64,000 nt of DNA, taken from positions 24,122 through 88,121 of the forward strand of contig NMRB01000024.1 in assembly GCA_002633025.1 (NCBI GenBank). Reading direction: 5' to 3'. The DNA is from Notospermus geniculatus (Eukaryota; Nemertea; Pilidiophora; Heteronemertea; Lineidae). Below are positions 44,212 through 53,765 of the stretch, piece by piece. Below the pieces are notes generated by a model. It was not told the origin of the DNA and searched no databases. It worked only from the letters and a program-made list of their open reading frames with translations. The translations under genes and the position numbers were made by a program. Each line of letters starts with the position of its first letter. Position 1 is the first letter of the stretch.

Positions 44212-44348
44212 ATGTCTGCCATCCACCAGCTCAATCCGAAAGCCGAAATTGCTCGGGCTCATCAGGCCCTTGCTGTGAATATCAGTGCCGCAAAGGGACT
44301 TCAAGATGTTCTTAAAAGTAATCTCGGTCCAAAGGGGACCCTTAAAAT
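44212..44348 (+). CDS. CCT6: T-complex protein 1 subunit zeta, first coding exon
   Basis: ATG in a good context (GAAAATGTC) begins [20 protein letters not shown]. It continues with [20 protein letters not shown] and KGTLK, the strongly conserved N-terminus of the zeta subunit of the cytosolic chaperonin TRiC/CCT. TRiC folds actin, tubulin and other proteins. The coding sequence runs into AAAAT|GTAAGT, a consensus splice donor, after 45 codons plus two bases. No second exon (ATP-binding GDGTT region) is found in the window. The exon lies between the broken RT and the integrase of a gypsy element. That is an unlikely site for a functional essential gene, so it is either a duplicated fragment or a sign of misassembly. 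Confidence 0.88.
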
Positions 44349-44454
44349 GTAAGTGTACGTCGACGAGGTAAGGAATATGCCATCTAAAGGTTGCTGCCGC
44401 AGTGCCGGCCGGCATGTTCTCGAGCGCACGCTCCTGTCGTGCTGAGTCACGTGC

Positions 44455-45246
44455 TTACGAGTTTGGTGAAGGCAAATCCTTCCGTATTACTGACTCCTTG
44501 GGTACGGGTGGCGATATGTCAGACGAGGAATCGTTTTCCTCCGTTAATACGTCCTGAGCACGTGCTGCTTGTATCGGCTCAGCCTGTGCTGGTGCTGGTT
44601 TTCTGTCCTTAGTCTTGGACTGTCCTGGAGTTAACGTACCATTACCAATACAGCTAGACCCCTTAAAGTGTTCCTCATAAATAGCAGCTGTGGCGGATTT
44701 CAACGAGTTAAACTCCTGCTCGTACCAAGACATATAGTAATTCCCTTGAATACTCAATAGATGGGTCGTCAAATAGACGTGAATTGTAAACAGTACGATT
44801 GGTTCCTCCTCACGAATATCACTCATTTGAATACGAATTTCGTTGGTGGTACTGTCATCGTTCGCAAGAGGAATATTTTCCCAATCACAGTTAAAATCCT
44901 TCTGATCACCTATTTGGTGGTAATACCTTACAGATAAGGCAGACAGCCAGCTGGTGATTCTCTCAGGCAGCATCCTAAATGCTATCATGTTAGCACTGGG
45001 TTTGTACATGTCGAGGTCGACAGTCTCGATTTTTGCTTGACTGGCTTTACCATTGGACCTCTTTGGTTTGTTTGGAATGCGTGAGCCCAATGTACGAAAT
45101 TCCTGGACCGTCTCTTTATCGACCAGTGCAATAATCTTCGAAACGTCGGCCGATAGGTCCGTCATTTTCTCAAACGGAAGTTCGAACTGCTTGGCCGCCA
45201 TTTTGGATTTTGGAGTGGGGGGCACGACAGCAAAAAAGTCGTGCAA
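44455..45246 (-). CDS. Uncharacterised 263-aa protein, single exon
   Basis: One uninterrupted minus-strand frame. A basic stretch near residues 55-75 (NKPKRSNGKASQAK) is followed by a folded-looking region (about residues 80-185). That region contains CDWENIPLANDD, NEIRIQMSD, and a hydrophobic strand run FTIHVYLTTHLLSIQG before YYMSWYEQEFNSLK. The C-terminus is Ser/Pro-rich and acidic. The TIHVYLTT..L.IQG pattern resembles small proteins I associate with invertebrate retroelements, but I cannot name the family. The gene overlaps what would be CCT6 intron 1, in the opposite direction. Confidence 0.5.
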   Translation of the reverse strand: MHDFFAVVPPTPKSKMAAKQFELPFEKMTDLSADVSKIIALVDKETVQEFRTLGSRIPNKPKRSNGKASQAKIETVDLDMYKPSANMIAFRMLPERITSWLSALSVRYYHQIGDQKDFNCDWENIPLANDDSTTNEIRIQMSDIREEEPIVLFTIHVYLTTHLLSIQGNYYMSWYEQEFNSLKSATAAIYEEHFKGSSCIGNGTLTPGQSKTKDRKPAPAQAEPIQAARAQDVLTEENDSSSDISPPVPKESVIRKDLPSPNS

Positions 45247-45424
45247 TACGTCTGTTTACAAAGTCTTATCGATCCTCTTACCACGACTCAGGTGGATTCT
45301 TCAAGCTTCAGTATTTCATTTTATACCTCATTCGGGTTAGAAAAACTTCTGTTTGTGGGTTTAAATCGACATATTGTGTGAGCAGTGACCGGAAAAACTG
45401 TTCGCCGTTCCGATGACGTCACTG

Positions 45425-45452
45425 CATAATGAGATGATGAGATGATGAGATG
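45425..45452. repeat. GATGA microsatellite at the integrase junction
   Basis: ATGAGATGATGAGATGATGA lies exactly between the CCT6-containing segment and the resumed retrotransposon pol sequence. Confidence 0.7.
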
Positions 45453-46400
45453 ATCTTCCGGAAATTTTCAAAGGCAAATGGGACGGGGAAGTACCTCCAA
45501 TTCTTGGTTCCTAGAAAGCTGAAAGCTGAAGTGTTAGAGAGAATGCATGATGCCCCCCTATCCGGCCACTTGGGTGCCAAAAAGACAAGAGAAAAATTGT
45601 TTCAAGGATTCTACTGGTTTGGAGTGAGGGAAGACACTAACATATATGTCGCACGTTGTGATGTTTGCGCTGCTATCAAAACTCCTCTGAAGACTCCAAA
45701 AGCCCCTATGGGAATGATGCCGGTCGGAGGTGCACTAGACAGACTGTCTACTGATATATTAGGCCCATTACCTTTATCTACTAAAGGAAATAGATATATT
45801 TTGGTAGTAACTGATTACTTCACCAAATGGGTAGAGATCTTTGCCATACCAGACTATACAGCTGCAACTTGTGCAAGTGCCATTCTCAATGATGTGATAG
45901 CGAGGTTTGGAACTCCAATTGATATCCATTCAGACCAAGGTAGAAACTACGAATCCGAGATTTTCAAAGAACTTTGTAGACTTTTAGAGATTCGGAAGAC
46001 AAGGGCCTCGCCAGCCAACCCACGCTGCAATGGACAGGTGGAACGGTTTAATAAAACATTGATACGAATGATTAAATCTTACTTACGTGGCCAGCAGAAC
46101 CAGTGGGATGAAAATCTAGGATGTCTAGCTGCCGCTTACCGTGCCACACCCAATGAAGCTACTGGGATGACTCCAAACCTATTGATACTAGGGAGGGAAG
46201 TGAGACTACCTGCTGAGATTATGTATCCTTACCGTCCTAACACTGATGAAAATGAGGTTACTTCCTATGGAGACTATGTGAATAATCTTAGAGAGCGCAT
46301 GTTACATGCTCATGATGTGGCTAGGAAGAACCTTCAACACTGTAAAAACCAATGGGCTCGAGAGACCCATGATTTTGTCCACTACCTGGACACGTGGGTT
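45450..46400 (+). pseudogene. Retrotransposon integrase (Ty3/gypsy), C-terminus truncated
   Basis: The zinc-binding H2C2 domain is complete (H-DAPLSG-H-LGAKKTREKL then CDVC). The catalytic core has the first Asp in LSTDILGPLP, the second in HSDQGRNYES, and the Glu in NGQVERFNKTL, the DD35E set that inserts the DNA copy into the chromosome. The frame runs to ENEVTSYGDYVNNLRERMLH and then VHYLDTWV, where a stop occurs at the edge of a palindrome. The C-terminal DNA-binding (GPY) part and the end of pol are missing. The reading begins at the microsatellite boundary, so the 5' side is also cut. Confidence 0.88.
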
Positions 46401-46414
46401 TGAGATGAGAATGG

Positions 46415-46653
46415 GTCCATGGTACCCAGAATATTTGTTCTTCGAGCCTGAAACGAGGAGGTCCTTAGGTTCCAGTAACCCATAATGACCAGTTTCACAG
46501 GTCACTTTGGCCCATCTACTATTGCTGCTCATGGGTGCCAACACCCCACGGTAGCATTCGTAGATGGGCCAAAGTGACCTATGAAACTCTCATTATGGGT
46601 TACTGGAACCTATAGACCTGTTTGTTTAACAAATATTCTGGGCACCATGGANT
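46415..46653. mobile_element. Palindrome with about 100-bp arms
   Basis: CCATGGTACCCAGAATATTTG, GGTTCCAGTAACCCATAATG and GTCACTTTGGCCCATCTAC in the left arm pair with the right arm (46557-46652) around a 35-base loop. The N at 46652 lies at its outer right edge, where the DIRS element begins. Confidence 0.82.
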
Positions 46654-46654
46654 A

Positions 46655-48736
46655 TTTGACCCTCGCAGCCTCCCTCCCCCCCTCCTTCCGAATTTACCGG
46701 TGGGGGGGAGGTTGAAGTTTTTCCTTCCAGCCTGGAGGGAAATAACTTCCGATCGGTGGGTGCTGCAGACAGTCGGAGAGGGGCTGGCACTCAGGTTCAA
46801 AGCGTTGCCTCCTCTGTCGGATCGACCTATCCCAGTTTCCTTGCCGAAGGATCCCAGGAAGCGGGAGTTTTTGCTCGCAGAGGTCGACGGTATGCTGCAA
46901 AAAGGGGCAATCGAAGAGTGCGAATATCCCTGGGGTCCAGGTTTTTATTCGCATCTGTTCGTCGTACCAAAAAAGTCTGGAGACCTGAGGCCTGTTATAA
47001 ATCTCAGGAGCCTGAATGCCTTCCTCTCGGTCCCTTCGTTCAAGATGGAGACCGTAGAGCAGATTCGTTCACAGTTGCGTCTAGGCGACTGGACAATCAA
47101 ATTAGACATGAAGGATGCCTACTTCCACATCCCGGTGAGGGAGGTGTTCAGGAAGTACCTGAGATTTGCAATTGGGGCTCGGGTCTTCCAATTCAAGGCA
47201 ATGTGCTTCGGGTTGGCATCGGCCCCGTTGATTTTCACCAAGGTGCTCAGGGCGATGGCAGCATACCTTCGGCTTCTCGGGTTCTTAATCCACCTGTTTC
47301 TGGACGATTGGCTTCTAAGGGCCCGTTCCCCGCACGAGCTCCTCGAGAGGGCTCGTTTCCTTCTCGACCTTGCAAGGAGGCTGGGGATCCTAATAAATCT
47401 GAAGAAATCGGATCTCACTCCCAGGCAGGTCTTCACGTACTTGGGGATCCTATTCGACCTGGTTCGAGGGTTGGTGTTCCCGACAGAGGAGGCAATGCAG
47501 AAACTGGAGGCGATGATTCAGTTCCTGCACCAGGTGAGGGAAGTTCCTGCAAGGCTGATGCTTTCATTCCTGGGTTTTCTCAATTTTTTATGTCAGACAG
47601 TACCATTGGGCCGGCTACATCTGCGGTGGCTCCAGTGGTATTTGAAGGCCCTGTGGCGCCCTCATGTCGACCCGCTCGATGCCAGGATTCCTCTGAGGCC
47701 TCATTTCTTCCAAGCGTTGAAATTTTGGGAAGATCGGAGTCACCTGGTAAGGGGTGCTCCCCTCCATCCACCGAGTCCAGAGGTAACGGTAACCTCGGAC
47801 GCATCATTGGTGGGGTGGGGGGGGCATTGCCTCTCAGAGTCGCGTCACGGGCTCTGGTCACCTCAAGAGAAAGCTCTCCACATCAACGAGCTAGAAATGA
47901 AGGCTGTAATGTACTGTCTTCAAGCCTTCCTTCACCTGGTGCAGGGAAAAGTGGTGTTGGTAATGACGGACAACACGACAGTCATTTCATACATAAAGAA
48001 CGAGGGAGGAACGCACTCGTGGGGTCTTTTTTGCCTGACTCACGAGCTGCTCAGCTGGTGTCAGCTTCACGACATTGTCCTCAGAGTGGCTTTTATCCCA
48101 GGGCGACTGAACGCCTGGGCAGACAACCTCAGCAGGCAGGGGCAGGTGTTGAAAACCGAGTGGTCTCTAAACCCAGGGGTGTTTTCGGCCATCCTGGGCT
48201 TTTGCCCGTCGATGATGGTAGACCTCTTCGCGACCTCTCTCAATTGCAAGATGGAAATGTACGTCAGCCCGGGCCCGGACGACAACGCTTGGGCGCACGA
48301 CGCGATGACAATACCATGGGAGGGGCTCACAGCATATGCGTTCCCACCGACCATTCTGATCCCCTCGGTACTGCGGAAGATGAGGGAGGAGGAGTGCATA
48401 GTGATTTTGGTTGCCCCTCTGTGGCCGTCACAACCGTGGTATCCCGTTCTTCTGGAGCTTTTAGTGGCAGTCCCACTGGCTCTCCCGAGTTTCAGGAGAC
48501 TACTGAGACAGCCGCTGCAGGAGGTTTACCACACCAATGTGGTTTCATTGAACCTTCACGTGTGGCCTCTATCAAGGAACGATGTCTTGCGCAGGGCTTT
48601 TCTGCAGAGGTTGCAAACAGGGTATCAAATAGACAGCGAATGTCCTCTATTTCGTTATATCAATCCCACTATAAGGCATTCTTGGGTTGGCTCGATAGAC
48701 GGCACGTCCCTATGGAGTCGGTCTCTGTTCAAATAG
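46655..48736 (+). CDS. DIRS-type retrotransposon reverse transcriptase / RNase H
   Basis: The frame starts within the N-terminal RT region (LPVGGRLKFFLPAWREIT). RT motifs follow in order: SGDLRPVINLRSLNAFL, IKLDMKDAYFHIPV, FGLASAPLIFTKVLRAM, and FLDDWLL (the catalytic DD box near residue 230). RNase H follows with TSDASLVGWGGH, INELEMKAVMY and MTDNTTVISYI. The downstream DLFATSLN..PWEGL.AYAFPP..LVAPLWPSQPWYP region is the characteristic DIRS segment after RNase H. The expected gag ORF and left terminal repeat are absent, so this copy is 5'-truncated at the palindrome. The recombinase ORF overlaps it. Confidence 0.9.
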   Translation, partial: FDPRSLPPPLLPNLPVGGRLKFFLPAWREITSDRWVLQTVGEGLALRFKALPPLSDRPIPVSLPKDPRKREFLLAEVDGMLQKGAIEECEYPWGPGFYSHLFVVPKKSGDLRPVINLRSLNAFLSVPSFKMETVEQIRSQLRLGDWTIKLDMKDAYFHIPVREVFRKYLRFAIGARVFQFKAMCFGLASAPLIFTKVLRAMAAYLRLLGFLIHLFLDDWLLRARSPHELLERARFLLDLARRLGILINLKKSDLTPRQVFTYLGILFDLVRGLVFPTEEAMQKLEAMIQFLHQVREVPARLMLSFLGFLNFLCQTVPLGRLHLRWLQWYLKALWRPHVDPLDARIPLRPHFFQALKFWEDRSHLVRGAPLHPPSPEVTVTSDASLVGWGGHCLSESRHGLWSPQEKALHINELEMKAVMYCLQAFLHLVQGKVVLVMTDNTTVISYIKNEGGTHSWGLFCLTHELLSWCQLHDIVLRVAFIPGRLNAWADNLSRQGQVLKTEWSLNPGVFSAILGFCPSMMVDLFATSLNCKMEMYVSPGPDDNAWAHDAMTIPWEGLTAYAFPPTILIPSVLRKMREEECIVILVAPLWPSQPWYPVLLELLVAVPLALPSFRRLLRQPLQEVYHTNVVSLNLHVWPLSRNDVLRRAFLQRLQTGYQIDSECPLFRYINPTIRHSWVGSIDGTSLWSRSLFK

Positions 48737-49611
48737 TAGCTGACTATTTGCTCTTCCTTTTCGAGGAGAAAGGGTTGCAGCATAGCACAATTTCTTCTCA
48801 TCGGTCGGCCCTGTCGGACGCCTTACCGTCTTTTGATGGATTTACGGTTGGGTGTCATCCCACGCTCTCCAATCTCCTGGCAAACTTCCGCGTGTCACGT
48901 CCCCCGGTACGTAATAGGCTCCCGGAGTGGGATCTTTCCACCGTTTTATGGAAGCTGTTGGGCACCGAGTTTGAGCCCCCTAGGTGGGAGTCATCAGATG
49001 ACAGGAAATTCACCACGTGGAAGACGGTCTTCCTGTTGGCGTTGGCCTCTAGTAAGAGGGCTTCGGAGCTGCAGGCTCTATCTCGGCAAAAGAGTGATGT
49101 TATTTTCGCCAGGAGGTCGGTTTCCCTCAGGACTATCCCGGGGTTCATGCCAAAGAACCAACGTCTGCATATTGACCCAAAGCCGTTTGCAGTTCCGTCT
49201 TTGGATGATTATGTAGGTAGGGATTCTCCAGACCGGTTGCTCTGCCCGGTCCGTATGCTTAAATATTACATTAGGTTCACTGGGGGGCTAAGCTCTACAA
49301 ACAAGAGGCTATTTGTGAAGATCAGGGGCGAAGGAGAGGTGGTGTCGCGCACTATTTCATCGTGGTTGAAAAATTGTATCATTCATTGCCATGGAGACAA
49401 GGTTCCGCGGCACGCAGTCAAGGCTCACGAAGTTCGTCGGATGTCGGCAAGCTGGGCGTTCTTCGCGGGCGTGAAAGTAACCGATATACTAGCAGCGGGA
49501 TCCTGGGCTACCCCGTCCACCTTCTCGTCTTATTATCTGGCAGATGTCCAGCGCCAGTTGGATGGGCGGTACCGTTTCGTGGTGTCGGCCTCTGTACCTC
49601 CGTCCTCTTAG
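48550..49611 (+). CDS. DIRS-type tyrosine recombinase
   Basis: The domain occupies residues about 599-951 of a frame open from 46756. An N-terminal SAM-like core-binding part (SLYQSHYKAFLGWLDRR, DYLLFLFEEKGLQHSTI) is followed by the catalytic set. That set has Arg in LASSKRASELQAL, His/Arg in KAHEVRRMSASWAF, and Tyr in SSYYLADV after GSWATPSTF. DIRS elements use this enzyme instead of an integrase to insert circular DNA copies. The domain overlaps the RT frame by about 190 bp, and the whole frame is open for 1.8 kb further upstream. Confidence 0.9.
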   Translation, partial: EPSRVASIKERCLAQGFSAEVANRVSNRQRMSSISLYQSHYKAFLGWLDRRHVPMESVSVQIVADYLLFLFEEKGLQHSTISSHRSALSDALPSFDGFTVGCHPTLSNLLANFRVSRPPVRNRLPEWDLSTVLWKLLGTEFEPPRWESSDDRKFTTWKTVFLLALASSKRASELQALSRQKSDVIFARRSVSLRTIPGFMPKNQRLHIDPKPFAVPSLDDYVGRDSPDRLLCPVRMLKYYIRFTGGLSSTNKRLFVKIRGEGEVVSRTISSWLKNCIIHCHGDKVPRHAVKAHEVRRMSASWAFFAGVKVTDILAAGSWATPSTFSSYYLADVQRQLDGRYRFVVSASVPPSS

Positions 49612-49800
49612 GTAAGTTCCCCGTTTTAGATGGGGGGGGGCTCTCGCGAGCGCGATTCCGCTGGTTCAGATCCAGCGGGAGTAGCGCTTCGCGCTATGTG
49701 TTTTATTGTCACGTTCCAGGCATCTCCCGCCTCCGATGCTAATTCGCAATAGTTTAAACTGACCAGTTTAAACCTGGTCAGAATTTTCTTGGCTTAGGCT
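49612..49800. repeat. DIRS 3' end region with short hairpins
   Basis: After the recombinase stop come GGGGGGGGCTCTCGCGAGCG, CCGCTGGTTCAGATCCAGCGG, AGCGCTTCGCGCT and GTTTAAACTGACCAGTTTAAAC, four tight palindromes in about 140 bp. DIRS elements carry inverted and internal complementary repeats. I could not match a left terminal repeat, which is missing here. Confidence 0.5.
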
Positions 49801-49953
49801 TAGAAACAGACCCCTTGTTTCAAAGGGGCACAATTTGATACTTTTCCAAACTGTAAAATAAATCAAAATAGCTTTTTAGTTTGAAATATTTTTTCTTCAG
49901 ATAAAATCAAATTACAGTAACTTGTTCCTTGCCCATCAGTTATAAGTGTTCTC

Positions 49954-50169
49954 TTATCCCATCAGGTTGGAATGGACCACGATCTTATGCCTCCTCATAG
50001 AACTATTCTGTGAAAACTTCCTACCGCATATCGAACATGAATATGGCTGCTCGCCTGTATGGCGTCTCATATGGATCTCAAGGTTCCGCTTACCAGCCAG
50101 ATACATACCACACACTTTACAAACAAAGCCCAGTGGAGGTTTATACATCGCAGTGTTAGGCCTGGGTAA
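49954..50169 (-). CDS. Zinc-finger terminal exon 1 (two C2H2 fingers)
   Basis: This exon is the most distal in transcription order. The acceptor is TGTCTTACAG|TTACCC at 50170-50171, phase 0. The exon encodes about 13 linker residues and finger 1 (CKVCGMYLAGKRNLEIHMRR-H). The TGEQPY linker and finger 2 (CSICGRKFSQNSSMRRH with H-x4-H spacing) follow, and then NLMG and a stop. The recognition helices (AGKRNLEIH and SQNSSMRRH) differ from those of all sister exons, so this isoform would bind a different DNA site in the nucleus. It lies 340 bp from the DIRS recombinase, in opposite orientation. Confidence 0.78.
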   Translation of the reverse strand, partial: LPRPNTAMYKPPLGFVCKVCGMYLAGKRNLEIHMRRHTGEQPYSCSICGRKFSQNSSMRRHKIVVHSNLMG

Positions 50170-50421
50170 CTGTAAGACAATTAACGGCAAAAATTAGATG
50201 GTTTTCTGATCAGCATAATACCATAACTTGCATACGGACATTGTTTACGACATAAATGTACCATACATGTACATACAGGTAGGAAGTGTTCACCGAAAGT
50301 ATTCTAGAGCTAAAAGATCAAAAAAGCCCGCTATAAAAGTACACATGTCCCCTAGTCAAAGTCGAGGAGACTGAACATTCAACAACGGCTCCGTATATCA
50401 TTTTCCACATCTCGCACCTAC

Positions 50422-50830
50422 TAAAGTATAATTCACCCGAACTTCAACATGGGTAAAGTGCCAAGCTTGGAAATGTGCACAAGTCAGTGGTAAATAATCT
50501 ATAGTTACCAAATGATGTTAGGGTCACTTGAACAGACTTGAACAGCCTTGAACACTCCAAGGTCATGCTCAGTCAACTGGTATGGTAAATATTGTGGGCC
50601 GTATTCAAAGAGGGTGATCATCGCACGATTAAGACTTAGACGCGTGTAACTTCACTAAATGCACACACTTCCACCATGCATTTGACGAAGTTACACGCGT
50701 CTAAGTCTTAAACACCCTTTTTGAATACGGCCCTGTGTTTTGTGAATTAATCATTGTATTCACTTTATGGTGTCTGTTGTACACACCTGGCACTTTGCCA
50801 TGTTGAAGTTAGGGTGAATTATACTATAAT
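50422..50830. mobile_element. Inverted-repeat element with a nested hairpin MITE (50600-50733), in the interval between exons 1 and 2
   Basis: Outer arms: AGTATAATTCACCCGAACTT..CAACATGGGTAAAGTGCCAAG at 50422-50465 pairs with 50780-50830. Inner element: GGGCCGTATTCAAAGAGGGT and AAGACTTAGACGCGTGTAAC pair with the 3' half ending TTGAATACGGCCC. Non-coding. Confidence 0.8.
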
Positions 50831-50877
50831 GCATGTATGTCTTTTTACAAAAGATCTTATGAATATAGCAGAATCAA

Positions 50878-51093
50878 CTACCGGGTAGTTGGATTGAAGC
50901 TCATGTGGATAACCATGTGCCGGTCCCTAGCACTTTTATGTGCAAATGATTTGGAGCATACTATGCAAGAAAATGGCTTCTCTCCGGTGTGGCGCCGCAT
51001 ATGAACAGCGAGGTGCGTTCGACTCGTTGAAATATGACCACACACAGTGCAGGTTAAATGTAGAAGTGACTTTCTCAAATCATTTCTTTGAAG
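50878..51093 (-). CDS. Zinc-finger terminal exon 2 (two C2H2 fingers)
   Basis: The acceptor is TTGTTTTCCAG|CTTCAA at 51094-51095, phase 0. After LQRNDLRKSLLHLT come finger 1 (CTVCGHISTSRTHLAVHMRRH), TGEKPF, finger 2 (CIVCSKSFAHKSARDRHMVIH), then MSFNPTTR and a stop. The first finger lacks the usual aromatic residue between its Cys pair and helix, as in several sister exons. About 70 residues are coded. Confidence 0.8.
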   Translation of the reverse strand, partial: LQRNDLRKSLLHLTCTVCGHISTSRTHLAVHMRRHTGEKPFSCIVCSKSFAHKSARDRHMVIHMSFNPTTR

Positions 51094-51793
51094 CTGGAAA
51101 ACAAGAATAAGTTTGAAATAAGCTAGAGGTCACTCTGATATTGAAAATGAAATCAAACTGGCTGATTTTGGCCAGTTTGAAACAGTACGGGCATCTCCCC
51201 TTTACTGGTGCTTTTGGCTGAATGGATGTAAGCGCAATGGATCAATTGTTACAAAAGAATAAGGGAATCACCCAATCGTGTGGGCGTCGGTGATTGTTCC
51301 AGGTCTGATAGACAGGTCAGCAGCATTTAGAAGGACAGTGTAACAACACGAGTGCAGCAACAAGGCTCAAAATGTGAGGAAACAGGACCCGAGGAAGAAC
51401 CAGTGCCAACGATTGCCAAATACTGAAACCCAACAAGACCGTGACAGCAGAGGGAGCAAATGGACGTAAAGGTGCACTGGATGACGACTTCACTGACAAA
51501 TGACGACTGCGTCAGCCACAACTGGTACTGTTCAACACTACCACTACATATCTCAACACCTGCTTCTTCAAGATCTCGAATCAACACTGTCAAATCAAAA
51601 GGTCATTTGGATTTTCAATCTACAACTCGGCCTGAATTTGCCCTTCCTGTTTTCTTGATGTGTGTTTCAATATCCAAGGCAGCCTAGCTCAGGTTTGCTT
51701 TCCCCCAATCCTGCAACAATGCGAAATAATCATGCTGAAGTTCTCCTCTTCTTCTATATATCTCACACCATCTTGCATGAAACTGCTCCACCC

Positions 51794-52045
51794 TCACTGG
51801 ATCAAGTCATGAGTCCTTCCCTCTCTGGCGTGCAGTGTCATATGCCTTTTCATAGTACACAAGTGTCGGAATGCTCGTTTACAAATCGGGCAAGGAAATG
51901 GGAGTTCACCAGTGTGCCGCCTCATGTGTACCTTCAGATCGGCATTAGAGCCGCTTCGCTGACCACACACCTGACATCGGAAGCGTGCCTCCACTCTTTG
52001 GGAAACAAATGGTGACTTGTGATAGGAAGAGTGAGGCAACTGCAT
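51794..52045 (-). CDS. Zinc-finger terminal exon 3 (two C2H2 fingers)
   Basis: The acceptor is CTATTTTACAG|ATGCAG at 52046-52047, phase 0. A 27-residue linker (Ser/His/Arg-rich) precedes finger 1 (CQVCGQRSGSNADLKVHMRRH). TGELPF and finger 2 (CPICKRAFRHLCTMKRHMTLH) follow, and then AREGRTHDLIQ and a stop. The exon begins with ATG, but the in-phase acceptor makes this more likely an internal Met. Confidence 0.8.
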   Translation of the reverse strand: MQLPHSSYHKSPFVSQRVEARFRCQVCGQRSGSNADLKVHMRRHTGELPFPCPICKRAFRHLCTMKRHMTLHAREGRTHDLIQ

Positions 52046-52237
52046 CTGTAAAATAGACGTATATATCCTCTTAGAGGTGCACTGGGAGTTCGGGAAATCC
52101 TAGGTCATGTATATGTACTGAAATTGACATCACAAGATTGAAGTAACAAGAAATCCACACAAGCACAAAGATATTCTGAAAAGTACCACCACCATGTCAA
52201 ATCCTGCAAAAGCTATCAGACATTTCTTTACAAAACT

Positions 52238-52480
52238 TCACGTTCTCATATGTGTAATTATATGCGCGTGCAATACTTGTTTCCTTGCAAACCGCTTCCC
52301 ACATATGGAACAACCAAACGGACGTTCTCCTGTATGTCTTTTGACATGTCTCTTCATATTTGAAAGTTTGTTGCTTTTATAGGTACAGATGTGACACTGG
52401 TATGTCGAGGAACCGCTTTCCTTGAACACTTCAAACAACTGATGCTCAGTCCCTTTCATCAACACGTCTGTGCTGCCAGT
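52238..52480 (-). CDS. Zinc-finger terminal exon 4 (two C2H2 fingers)
   Basis: The acceptor is TTCTCATTACAG|ACTGGC at 52481-52482, phase 0. The leader TGSTDVLMKGTEHQLFEVFK is followed by finger 1 (CHICTYKSNKLSNMKRHVKRH), TGERPF, finger 2 (CSICGKRFARKQVLHAHIITH), then MRT and a stop. Finger 1 is close to that of the exon at 55609 (HV.TKLSHLKEHVKRH), which suggests these two exons share a recent ancestor. Confidence 0.8.
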   Translation of the reverse strand, partial: TGSTDVLMKGTEHQLFEVFKESGSSTYQCHICTYKSNKLSNMKRHVKRHTGERPFGCSICGKRFARKQVLHAHIITHMRT

Positions 52481-52481
52481 C

Positions 52482-53160
52482 TGTAATGAGAAGGGACATT
52501 CTTGTATTCTTATTGAAATATCCTGCTGGTGATTTTCTAATATTTATGCCCGACCTGCAATACTATGAACACATACAGTGCAAAATATCGGGGAAGGATG
52601 TCACAGATGCCCACAATATCTGAAGATTAAAGTAGCGGTAACTGAAGACCTCCAGCAAAAGAAAGTCTAAATCAGCACGATGCTGCTCCAATGATGACTA
52701 AAACTAGAATCAGGGGTCTTGGAACTTCACCATCATCTGCACTGCCAATGCCAGTACCGGTACCAACTTTCTCAATAAAAGCTGACGGTGCCATGGTGCA
52801 AAGGCCACTTGACCTACTACTCTGGGCAAAAATAGTGCCAATGGCACTGTGCCCGCTTGGCTTGAAGCATGGTGGCAGGAATCATCAGCAACCTCATAAA
52901 AGCCATTTAGGTACAAACATGCCAAATTGTCATATAAATGTCTTGACTGTGAACATGCACCTCAGTTTAAGGTGACAAAAGCTTAGCTGACAAAAGCAAG
53001 CAATGAGACTTTCATGTACTACAAGGTGGCCCCTGAAAGCCATTGTGCAAATTAAATCAGGGCAGTATTTGAGGGGCATGTAGGCTAGAGGGTACCTAGA
53101 TTCACAAACAATCAAGGTTAAATCATTCTAGGCCAAACACCAGGAAATGGGACATGTTCA
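52482..53160. other. Intron-like interval between zinc-finger exons 4 and 5
   Basis: No finger motif, and no gene of any other kind, was recognised on either strand. Confidence 0.4.
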
Positions 53161-53186
53161 GAGCTTTTTTCATCGTTGACCACTGC

Positions 53187-53765
53187 AACCTTGAAAAGTA
53201 GGTCAAATCAATAACTCGAGTATTATGTCATGTACCGTATCCTCATTAGATATACCCTTGAAAAAAAATTTGACAAAGATCCATCACTTCGTTAGGGAGA
53301 AATAACACTTTATTTTTTTTGGTTTTGGCCCCCTAGTGGCAACGCCAAGAACCAGATTTTGCCGAAAATTCGTCTGTGTTGTTACAGCATAGAGGTATAT
53401 ACCGGTATGTGCAAAGTTTCAAAGCAATAGGTCAAACCATTACAAAAAAGAGCCAATTCCAAAATTTCAGACGAACTTTCACCTCTGTGACCTTGAAAAG
53501 TAGGTCAAATTAAAAATCTCAAGTTCTATCTTATGTATCCTTATTAGATATACCCATGAAAAAAGTTTGACAAAAATCCGTCTCTTGGTTAGGGAGAAAT
53601 AGCACTTTCAGTGACTTGGGCTTTGGCCCCCTCTAGTGGCAAAGTCAAGAATCAGATTTCACCAAAATTTTGTCTGTACCGGTACATTGCTATAACCTAG
53701 AGGTACATGTGTAGAAAGTTTCAACACGATAGTTCAAACCATTATCAAAATATAGCCCTTTGAAA
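53187..53765. repeat. Tandem duplication, about 300-bp unit
   Basis: Two diverged units start ACCTTGAAAAGTAGGTCAAA. They share TTAGATATACCC, GTTAGGGAGAAATA.CACTTT, TTGGCCCCCT..AGTGGCAA and GGTCAAACCATTA-like ends. Unit 1 is 53187-53460, and unit 2 is 53491-53765. Non-coding. Confidence 0.8.

Noticed and set aside
36889-46400. Functional endogenous retrovirus with an env gene
   Set aside because: No envelope-like frame is seen, pol lacks the RT core and RNase H, and gag and pol carry frameshifts.
49612-49760. Rho-independent-type terminator at the GC-rich hairpins after the recombinase ORF
   Set aside because: The genome is eukaryotic. The hairpins fit DIRS terminal or complementary repeats better.
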